DNA of 5,202 nucleotides from an uncultured Chloroflexota bacterium (GTDB lineage: Bacteria > Chloroflexota > Dehalococcoidia > Lucifugimonadales > CAJWER01): positions 1-5,202 of the forward strand of contig CAJWER010000219.1 in NCBI GenBank assembly GCA_913030785.1, read 5' to 3'. Within the stretch, counting starts at the first letter, position 1. The number at the start of each line of letters is the position of its first letter. A model generated the notes under the pieces. That model ran no database searches. It was not told where the DNA came from and was given only the letters and a program-made list of their open reading frames with translations. Positions 1 to 4,142 of the stretch are shown here, piece after piece. Made by a program: the position numbers and the translations under genes.

Positions 1-116
1 TAGCACTTGGTACTGCTTTCGGAGCAGTCTTCGGTGAGGCAATCTTTGGTAGCACCGGTGCTGGGATTGGTGTATGTATTGCTATCGGTGCGGCTCGTAG
101 TGGCTCTTCTAGATAA
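1..116 (+). CDS. Glycine-zipper membrane protein, C-terminal end only (5' truncated by window edge)
   Basis: The frame is open from the left edge (first full codon at 3) to a TAA at 114-116, giving 37 residues. They are very rich in Gly/Ala with small-residue spacing (ALGTAFGAVFGEAIFGSTG, then AGIGVCIAIGAA) and end in a polar tail RSGSSR. GxxxG-type periodicity in two hydrophobic stretches is the hallmark of glycine-zipper membrane segments, where glycine faces let helices pack tightly. The start lies outside the window, so length, signal peptide and partners cannot be judged. The composition is coherent and stops cleanly before the repeat-rich non-coding DNA, which favours a real gene over the overlapping plus-strand frame that runs through 396. 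Specific function unknown. Confidence 0.65.
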   Translation, partial: ALGTAFGAVFGEAIFGSTGAGIGVCIAIGAARSGSSR

Positions 117-222
117 CCGGGCCCCTTTTTCCGATAAGCAAGACCCCAGTGGGGTACCCCTATCCCTATGGGTACGGGATGCCCCCAAGGCTGTTAGGCG
201 GCAACACAGGGCCCATTTTTAT
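117..222. other. Non-coding stretch downstream of the glycine-zipper gene
   Basis: No convincing reading frame. It holds a C-TTTTT run (125-130), the 10-bp palindrome GGGGTACCCC (151-160), and short inverted repeats ACCCC/GGGGT (143-155) and GTACCC/GGGTAC (154-159 with 170-175). None is followed by a T-tract in a classical terminator layout, so termination of the upstream gene here is possible but unproven. The end of the stretch (about 176-206, with GGCGGCAAC at 198-206) resembles the left flanks of repeat sites B and D. Confidence 0.4.
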
Positions 223-235
223 TGGCTGCCGGCCA
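223..235. repeat. Site E: degenerate fifth copy of the hairpin core with a B/D-type left flank
   Basis: TGGC-TGCCG-GCCA forms the same 4-bp stem with 5-nt loop as the other sites (TGGC-ACCCA-GCCA). Upstream, GGCGGCAAC (198-206) ends 16 nt before the hairpin; the equivalent motif lies 20-21 nt before the hairpin at B and D. The remaining core sequence to the right is not recognisable, so this is a weak, decayed or coincidental copy. Confidence 0.3.
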
Positions 236-236
236 T

Positions 237-349
237 TTATCCTCTTCGTTCGGTAGGGCCTCACTCACGCGCAACGTACGGTAGTCGATGTACACGGGGA
301 TTTCACGCCCCGGTCCATGGTGATTCTTCCCAAGGATCACCCCCCGCTG
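237..349 (-). pseudogene. Coding scrap resembling the C-terminal part of a YcbB-type L,D-transpeptidase
   Basis: On the minus strand the frame from about 340 reads VILGKNHHGPG and then REIPVYIDYRTLRVSEALPN, running on to a TAA at 194-196. The stretch around IPVYIDYRT resembles the segment near the C-terminus of YcbB-type murein L,D-transpeptidases, where a short strand of the form (I/V)PVxxxYxTxWV is common. This is recognised from memory and is short, so the family call is tentative. The similarity fades where site E begins (about 235) and starts abruptly next to the integrase remnant, in a different frame. It therefore looks like a gene fragment caught between two repeat-associated junctions, with no start codon or catalytic Cys/His motif. 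It could be chance. Confidence 0.3.
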
Positions 350-368
350 CTTCGGTCAAAGTTACCAT
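349..368 (-). pseudogene. Tyrosine integrase gene remnant: start codon and first seven codons only
   Basis: On the minus strand an ATG at 368 opens MVTLTEA, matching MATLTEA at the start of the larger integrase-derived gene at 3543. Identity then breaks off after GACCGAAGC. The downstream sequence stays open in this frame for only a few more unrelated residues before a TGA. The similarity is not confined to the codons: the leader, ribosome-binding region and 12-bp repeats upstream are shared with 3544-3634. This is a second, nearly fully deleted copy of the same integrase 5' region. Confidence 0.65.
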
Positions 369-380
369 CTGGGCATCTCC
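369..380 (-). promoter_or_regulatory. Ribosome-binding region of the integrase remnant
   Basis: Read on the minus strand, GGGAG lies about 8 nt before the ATG at 368. The position and spacing match the AGGGGG element before the ATG at 3543, which supports these ATGs as the original integrase start. Confidence 0.4.
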
Positions 381-382
381 CG

Positions 383-406
383 GATACCACACATAATACC
401 ACACAT
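383..406. repeat. Two tandem 12-bp repeats (GATACCACACAT), integrase arm-like
   Basis: Units are GATACCACACAT (383-394) and AATACCACACAT (395-406), differing by one base. The same 12-mer is present three times at 3560-3595, in the same position relative to an integrase start codon. Short direct repeats beside an integrase gene and its core site are typical of arm-type integrase binding sites; that role is inferred here. Confidence 0.7.
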
Positions 407-411
407 AACAA

Positions 412-516
412 AGCCAAAACCACATCAGAAAGATGCCCACAGGGATGGCACCCAGCCACACCTAGGTATCCAGCCCTGTTTTGCTCGTCCTGAGTTGCGG
501 GTCGGAGTGGGGCAGG
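412..516. repeat. Repeat site A: integrase-side left flank + core + GAGTTGCGGG-type right flank
   Basis: The core is 446-486. It starts with hairpin TGGC-ACCCA-GCCA, continues through CCTAGGTATCC and ends at TGTTTTGCTC. It is 41 bp, with three mismatches to site B. The left flank 412-445 (including GATGCCCACAGGGA) matches site C's left flank 3601-3634 at 29 of 34 positions. The right flank 487-516 (including GAGTTGCGGGTC) matches site D's right flank 3812-3841 at 28 of 30. It lies just downstream of the phoX-like gene, whose stop is at 544-546. Its mixed flanks look like the product of recombination between C-type and D-type sites. Confidence 0.75.
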
Positions 517-543
517 ATAATCCGAGTCCCCCGGTCGTGCCGA

Positions 544-1956
544 TCAGAGGCGAGCGCTACCCCACGGGCCTGTGATTGCGAGCGTCCACCCGTCGGATTG
601 CATGTTCACGAACATCGTGGTGCCGTCGGGAGAGAAGCACACACCGGCAAACTCTCCGTTACCGGACACGTTCCGAGCCAGCTTGTAAGTATTTCCTTGG
701 GGCGTAACGCACACGAGGTAGTCATCACCAGTGCCGTCCTCACAAATGACGATGTCGCCCCACGGCGCCACGGTGAGATTGTCCGCATTCTCGATCATGG
801 TGCCGTCGTTCGGTTCGATGAAAAGCTCGAGCGTCGCGGGCTGGTCACTCTCGGCCACGCTTCCCTCAAGGGGGCTGGGCCGGTAGCGCCAGATCTGACC
901 CTTTCGGGCCTCACCACCATCCGTGCAGGCGATGAAGACTTCTTGGTCGCCGTACCAGATGCCTTCGCCCCGGGCGAACCGCGCGGCACCCGCCTCGAAG
1001 CCCCGCTGGCGCAGATCGTCATTTGGCGATTCGACGTCCTCCACGTCGAGCCACTCGACCTGCATCTGGACGCCGGGCTCCACTCCCCGTCCCCCGAAGT
1101 TACGGGTGTCGAAGCTCGGATCACCCCGCACCGCAAGGGCTTGTAAACTACCACCTTGTGCCAGTTCACCGTACGAGTTCGGCAGGAAGCGGTAAAGGAG
1201 CCCATCGGACACGTCCTCAGTCTGGTAGACGATGCCGGTGGGCGGGTGTACGGCAACCGCCTCGTGCCTGAAACGACCCATAGCCGTCAGAGGGGTCGGC
1301 GTTACAGGAAGCCCCTCGAGTGAGGCCGGCACTTCGAAGTTGTAACCGTGATCTCGCGCCAAGGACCCGCCTGCCGACTCGACGGTCTCCTCGCAGGAGA
1401 TCCACGTGCCCCAGGGTGTAGGCCCGCCGGCACAGTTGACGAGGGTTCCGACGAGACTGAGATGATGTGAGAGTAGCGTCTGCGTCTGAGTGTCGAAGAG
1501 CAATGTGGTGGTTCCTCCGAACGGCGGAGTGTCACCGCTTCCCGGATCGTAAAAAACAGACCGGTCGAGCTGGTCCACGAGCGAGAGATCCGCGCCGAAG
1601 GCGCTGAAGGAGGCGTCCATCCACGAAAACACTTCGTGATTGCGCACGAGCAAAGTGGTGCCGTCGGGTCGCGGAAAAGTGGCCATCCCATCGTGCCTTG
1701 CGGGCACGTAGAAACCGTCCGACATCCGGTCGCCGTGCCGAGAGATAATCGTGTAGGTGAACCCCTCCGGAAGTGCGATAATACGCTCCGGATCGTCAGG
1801 CAGAGGGTCGAGGTCCGCGTCCAGCACGGCCGGGGCGGTGGCGTCGGATGCAGCAGAGCACCGGAGGCCCGAGAAGCCCAGGGAGACAGCAGCCGCGGAG
1901 CGTACAAACTGTCGGCGGGAGATGGTCATCGCTGCATGGCGGGGTTGAGTGGGCAT
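544..1956 (-). CDS. PhoX/DUF839-family secreted protein (alkaline phosphatase-like), Tat-exported
   Basis: The protein has 470 residues. A twin-arginine signal is visible (SRRQFVRS at 13-20) followed by a small hydrophobic region to about 31, so a folded, metal-loaded protein exported by Tat is expected. Family-typical blocks follow in order: LVRNHEVF (103-110), GGTTTLLFD (147-155), NCAGGPTPWGTWISCEE (174-190), RHEAVAVHP (230-238), TEDVSDGLLYRFLPN (246-260), IACTDGGEARKGQIWRY (342-358), ENADNLTVAPWGDIVICEDG (389-408) and SPDGTTMFVNMQ (442-453). In characterised PhoX enzymes, which are Ca/Fe-dependent phosphomonoesterases, a Cys in the NCAGG block and several acidic residues bind the metals. 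Cys175 and Glu189/190 are the likely counterparts. The start at 1956 has AAGGA about 11 nt upstream, whereas Met10 (1929) has no visible Shine-Dalgarno; both retain the Tat motif. The gene is flanked by repeat sites A (downstream) and B (upstream). Many DUF839 proteins lack demonstrated phosphatase activity, so the substrate is uncertain. Confidence 0.88.
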   Translation of the reverse strand: MPTQPRHAAMTISRRQFVRSAAAVSLGFSGLRCSAASDATAPAVLDADLDPLPDDPERIIALPEGFTYTIISRHGDRMSDGFYVPARHDGMATFPRPDGTTLLVRNHEVFSWMDASFSAFGADLSLVDQLDRSVFYDPGSGDTPPFGGTTTLLFDTQTQTLLSHHLSLVGTLVNCAGGPTPWGTWISCEETVESAGGSLARDHGYNFEVPASLEGLPVTPTPLTAMGRFRHEAVAVHPPTGIVYQTEDVSDGLLYRFLPNSYGELAQGGSLQALAVRGDPSFDTRNFGGRGVEPGVQMQVEWLDVEDVESPNDDLRQRGFEAGAARFARGEGIWYGDQEVFIACTDGGEARKGQIWRYRPSPLEGSVAESDQPATLELFIEPNDGTMIENADNLTVAPWGDIVICEDGTGDDYLVCVTPQGNTYKLARNVSGNGEFAGVCFSPDGTTMFVNMQSDGWTLAITGPWGSARL

Positions 1957-2042
1957 AGTAGCGAGGATCCTTCACAAGTCTTCAATGTACCATCCTAACG
2001 TCATGTCCACACGCTTTGGGCCCTCAGACGTGGCTATCGAGT
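1957..2042 (-). promoter_or_regulatory. Upstream region of the phoX-like gene
   Basis: On the minus strand this segment leads into GAAGGATCC just before the ATG at 1956, giving an AAGGA ribosome-binding site at about 11 nt spacing. No convincing -35/-10 pair or Pho-box-like direct repeat was found by eye. Any promoter of the gene should lie here or within site B. Confidence 0.3.
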
Positions 2043-2139
2043 GAAGACGGCAACTAACCCCTAGCCTCCTTCCGTGGCACCCAGCCACACCTAGCTATCA
2101 AGCACTGTTTTGCTCAGGGGATTCTACGATTTCAGATTG
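2043..2139. repeat. Repeat site B: GGCAACTA-type left flank + core + AGGGGATT-type right flank
   Basis: The core is 2075-2115, 41 bp, with 38 matches to site A. It starts with a GTGGC-ACCCA-GCCAC hairpin whose 5-bp stem begins at 2074. The left flank 2043-2074 (ACGGCAACTA, then CTCCTTCCG) resembles D's left flank 3741-3773. The right flank from 2116 (AGGGGATTCTACG, then TTTCAGATTG) matches C's right flank from 3668 at 21 of the first 24 positions. The site separates the phoX-like gene from the integrase-TPR gene. Its flank pairing is the reciprocal of site A. Confidence 0.75.
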
Positions 2140-2155
2140 GCTGGGAGTCCCAGCC
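2139..2155. terminator. Palindrome downstream of the integrase-TPR gene, possible terminator stem
   Basis: GGCTGGGA and TCCCAGCC are perfect reverse complements around one central base, so the stem would fold with about 7 bp and a 3-nt loop. It lies 33 bp beyond the stop of the minus-strand gene ending at 2188. No T-run follows on the minus strand (AATCTGAAAT instead), so intrinsic termination is doubtful. The equivalent place at site C has lost the symmetry. Confidence 0.3.
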
Positions 2156-2187
2156 GACGCCTTGGCCCGCCCGGCTGAGACTGAGGG

Positions 2188-3543
2188 TTAGCCTCGGACG
2201 CTATCCACACACGTCAGTTCACCCGCGCGTCGATGCATTTCGGCCGCTCTCTCGGGCTTGTACATTCTGTCGAAGAGTATGCCCAAGGTGTGGTACGCGC
2301 GCCAGTTGTGTGGCTGCAGCTCGATGACCCTCTCCATAGCCTCGACCGCCTCGGCTACGCGACCGAGCCGGTTGAGGGCCTCGCCTAGGTAGAAATGGGC
2401 AGCAGCGTGCCGAGGATCCTCCTTGCAGACCCCTCGGAGGACTTCCTCAGCGGCGGCATTGAGTCCCTTCCGGAATGCGAGTAGACCCTGTTCGGCGCGA
2501 ACCTCCAGGCTCGTGGGATCGAGGCTCAGAGCCAACTGTACCTCGGTGTCGGCAGCCTTGAACCGGCCTACCGCTCCGTAGGCCGCCCCGAGGCTGGCAC
2601 GCACCCGAGGGTTGTTGGGATCCAATGCACTGGCTGCGCGAAACCGCTCGATGGCCAACTCGGGACGACCGAGATCATCGTACAAGGTGCCGAGGCGAAA
2701 CTGCGCCTCGGGGTAGGCCGGCGTCTCACTCAGGATTTCGACATACAGCCGTGCCGCCTCCTGCATACGGCCTTCCCGAGCGGTGTGGACAGCGATCGCC
2801 AGCCGCTCGTCCGCGTAGGGGACGGACGGGTCGAATGGTTTCTCTTTGGCGGCCTGCTCGTCTGGGCCGGATACCGCCTCAGAATCGTCGTGTTCCCCTG
2901 ACTCTTTTTGGACGGAGGCGGTCCCCCCACCACCGGAGTCATCGACATCCTGAGGGTCCGGGAGTTCGCCCAGATCCTTCCCGAAGAAGACAGGGATGCT
3001 CTCCTCATTCGGCTTGGGGATTACCTCTCGAACGATTTCCTCCCACAGGTCCCCCTGGGCCAGCGGGTGTGTCATATCGTCCGTCTCACCCTTCGCCCCT
3101 CCTCCCCGCTTCGCAAAACCCCGATTCCCGTCGGTGTAGCTATTGCTCCACCCGGATGATCTTTCCTGGAAGTCCTCGTCAACGAGCTGTTTGACGGTCA
3201 GGCGGCGCTTAGCTACCCGGATCCTCTCTCGTCTGGCCTTGTTGGGGTCAATCCCAAAGCGGTGCAACTCTCCTCGGATTTTTCTGGCCTCGGCTCTGGC
3301 TTGCTCAAGAGTCACGTCACCCCACCGGCCGATCTTGTAGAACTTCCTGTGCGTAGATGGTCCATATCCTAGATAGAAGACCTTGCCGGACCTTCCGGTG
3401 GCCTTGGGCGGATAGAGCTTGATATGGTGCCCTGACACATCGGGATCATTATGGATCTGATGCTTCGGGACGTTCCCTGAACGGGTGCGTTTAGAATCAT
3501 CCCACTTCAGCTTCGCTATCTTCGCTTCGGTCAAAGTCGCCAT
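2188..3543 (-). CDS. Chimeric ORF: tyrosine-integrase arm-binding N-terminus joined to a TPR protein
   Basis: The protein has 451 residues in one open frame. Residues 1-105 look like the DUF4102/arm DNA-binding domain of P4-type tyrosine integrases: LTEAKIAKLKW at the start, then KFYKIGRWGDVTLEQARAEA and FGIDPNKARRERI (68-108). Residues 114-140 (LTVKQLVDEDFQERSSGW) look like the start of the core-binding domain. The catalytic domain with its R-H-R-Y residues is absent. After a Gly-rich and acidic low-complexity linker (about 143-240), residues 241-440 form about six tetratricopeptide repeats, for example PEAQFRLGTLYDDLGRPELA, ALDPNNPRVRASLGAAYGAV and AAHFYLGEALNRLGRVAEA. TPRs are protein-interaction scaffolds. 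An internal Met157 (3075) has AGGGTGAG upstream at plausible spacing and may be the original start of the TPR gene, so the fusion may be transcriptional rather than a working fused protein. The ORF lies between repeat sites B and C. Its integrase leader is duplicated at 349-445. It has no recombinase activity of its own. Confidence 0.8.
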   Translation of the reverse strand: MATLTEAKIAKLKWDDSKRTRSGNVPKHQIHNDPDVSGHHIKLYPPKATGRSGKVFYLGYGPSTHRKFYKIGRWGDVTLEQARAEARKIRGELHRFGIDPNKARRERIRVAKRRLTVKQLVDEDFQERSSGWSNSYTDGNRGFAKRGGGAKGETDDMTHPLAQGDLWEEIVREVIPKPNEESIPVFFGKDLGELPDPQDVDDSGGGGTASVQKESGEHDDSEAVSGPDEQAAKEKPFDPSVPYADERLAIAVHTAREGRMQEAARLYVEILSETPAYPEAQFRLGTLYDDLGRPELAIERFRAASALDPNNPRVRASLGAAYGAVGRFKAADTEVQLALSLDPTSLEVRAEQGLLAFRKGLNAAAEEVLRGVCKEDPRHAAAHFYLGEALNRLGRVAEAVEAMERVIELQPHNWRAYHTLGILFDRMYKPERAAEMHRRAGELTCVDSVRG

Positions 3544-3558
3544 CTGGATATCCCCCTA
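3544..3558 (-). promoter_or_regulatory. Ribosome-binding site of the integrase-TPR gene
   Basis: On the minus strand AGGGGG sits about 8 nt before the ATG at 3543. The element is conserved in position in the remnant copy before 368, so 3543 is the likely original integrase start. Confidence 0.5.
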
Positions 3559-3559
3559 G

Positions 3560-3595
3560 GATACCACACATGATACCACACATGATACCACACAC
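3560..3595. repeat. Three tandem 12-bp repeats (GATACCACACAT), integrase arm-like
   Basis: Units are 3560-3571, 3572-3583 and 3584-3595; the first two are identical and the third ends in C instead of T. They lie between the integrase start codon and core site C. Read towards the gene the unit is ATGTGTGGTATC. Arm-type sites for the integrase N-terminal domain, which also let the protein repress its own promoter, are the natural reading, but this is inference. The copy at 383-406 has two units. Confidence 0.75.
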
Positions 3596-3600
3596 CAGGG

Positions 3601-3700
3601 GGCTAAAACAACATCATAAAGATGCCCACAAGGATGGCACCCAGCCACATCAATCACTGTTTTGCTCAGGGGATTTTGCGGTTTCAGATTGCCTTGGGAC
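3601..3700. repeat. Repeat site C: integrase-side left flank + shortened core + AGGGGATT-type right flank
   Basis: The core 3635-3667 starts with the same TGGC-ACCCA-GCCA hairpin and ends at TGTTTTGCTC. It lacks the eight bases CCTAGCTA present in site B, making it 33 bp. The left flank 3601-3634 (with GATGCCCACAAGGA) pairs with A's. The right flank from 3668 (AGGGGATTTTGCGG, then TTTCAGATTG) pairs with B's. With the integrase leader and arm-like repeats directly beside it, this site has the layout of an integrase-proximal attachment junction. Confidence 0.72.
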
Positions 3701-3773
3701 TCCTATGCCCCAAAAATATTTGCAAGAATGGGGTGCCCTAGAAGGCGGCAACTAGCCCCCGGTCCCACCTCCG
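3668..3773. other. 106-bp non-coding spacer between repeat cores C and D
   Basis: No plausible gene. It carries an inverted repeat CCCCA (3708-3712) / TGGGG (3729-3733), extendable by G-T pairs, around an AT-rich loop (AAAATATTTGCAAGAA). Its left end is the right flank shared with site B and its right end the left flank shared with site B. It therefore looks like a cassette reduced to its two ends. Together with 3544-3667 and 3774-3854 it makes up the gene-free stretch between 3543 and 3855. Confidence 0.5.
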
Positions 3774-3841
3774 TGGCATCCAGCCACGCCCAGCTATCCA
3801 AGGTTCTGCGCGTCCCGAGTTGCGGGTCTGAGTGGGGCAGG
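3741..3841. repeat. Repeat site D: GGCAACTA-type left flank + diverged core + GAGTTGCGGG-type right flank
   Basis: The core 3774-3811 begins with a CGTGGC-ATCCA-GCCACG hairpin, the longest stem of the set at 6 bp (from 3773), and continues CCAGCTATCC. It then diverges (GGTTCTGCGC in place of TGTTTTGCTC). The left flank GGCGGCAACTAG (3744-3755) pairs with B's. The right flank 3812-3841 pairs with A's at 28 of 30 positions. The site ends just before the lipoprotein start. Confidence 0.65.
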
Positions 3842-3854
3842 GCAGAATGAAAGC

Positions 3855-4142
3855 ATGAAGAAAACAGTTGCGTTCAGTGCCCTGTTGTTTTCACTGTTTT
3901 TATGGAGTTGTGGGGGAGACAGTACCCTAACCGCGCCCACTTCCACGCCGACGCCTGTAGCGACCTCGATCACGCTTTCGGTGACCAGCCTGAGCCTCGC
4001 CTCGCTCGACGAGTGGATCACTGAGTGCGACTGCGAGCGTAACGGTTGCTCAGGCAGCTGCGACTCTTTCGTTGTCCGACTCGATACTGACGTTCGCTTC
4101 ATCCCCGGTTCAATCCGAGCAGGCATCGCCCCTTCAGGGTAG
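3855..4142 (+). pseudogene. Ig-like (Big2-type) surface lipoprotein, internally deleted and frameshifted
   Basis: The ATG at 3855 opens a lipoprotein signal MKKTVAFSALLFSLFLWSCGG: a Lys-Lys start, a hydrophobic core and Cys19 as the lipid-anchor residue, although the lipobox (L-W-S-C) is imperfect. A Thr/Pro-rich linker leads to SITLSVTSLSLASL (38-51), the usual opening of a bacterial Ig-like repeat. After Leu51 this frame becomes Cys-rich and meaningless. From 4009 the +1 frame carries the end of an Ig-like repeat (TSGSLSATASVTVAQAAA) and the opening of the next (TLSLSDSILTFAS), ending near 4101. Most of one domain is therefore missing and the frame is broken, and the second domain is cut short next to the quinoprotein gene's 3' end. 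Such proteins are secreted, multi-domain and cell-surface. The remnant frame runs to a stop at 4140-4142, overlapping the convergent gene by a few bases. No strong Shine-Dalgarno is visible. Confidence 0.75.

Noticed and set aside
119..130. Rho-independent terminator at GGGCCCC-TTTTT after the glycine-zipper gene
   Set aside because: No upstream complementary arm gives a usable stem and loop before the T-run.
193..206. GTTAGGC resembling an integron attC core site (GTTRRRY)
   Set aside because: Only one copy, no partner RYYYAAC box at a suitable distance, and the motif is not kept at the other sites (B and D have GGCAACTA without GTTAGGC).
7..396. 129-residue plus-strand frame
   Set aside because: It overlaps the glycine-zipper frame, reads through repeats and the integrase remnant on the other strand, has no recognisable domain and an unconvincing composition.
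446..486. Core as the 3' end of a tRNA or tmRNA, the usual integrase target
   Set aside because: Neither strand shows a T-loop GGTTCGA-type motif, acceptor pairing or CCA context.
481..1146. 221-residue plus-strand frame opposite the phoX-like gene
   Set aside because: Shadow of a well-supported minus-strand gene in GC-rich DNA; no domain or start signal.
1848..1866. Lipobox making the PhoX-like protein a lipoprotein (GLRC at residues 30-33)
   Set aside because: Residues before the Cys do not fit a lipobox (Arg at -1, Leu at -2); Tat export without lipidation is more likely.
2625..3194. 189-residue plus-strand frame opposite the TPR region
   Set aside because: Arg/Pro-rich antisense shadow of the TPR coding sequence.
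2188..3543. Functional tyrosine integrase
   Set aside because: No catalytic R-H-R-Y region; the protein turns into linker and TPRs after about residue 140.
3560..3595. CRISPR-like direct repeats
   Set aside because: 12-bp units are immediately adjacent with no spacers; this is a short tandem repeat.
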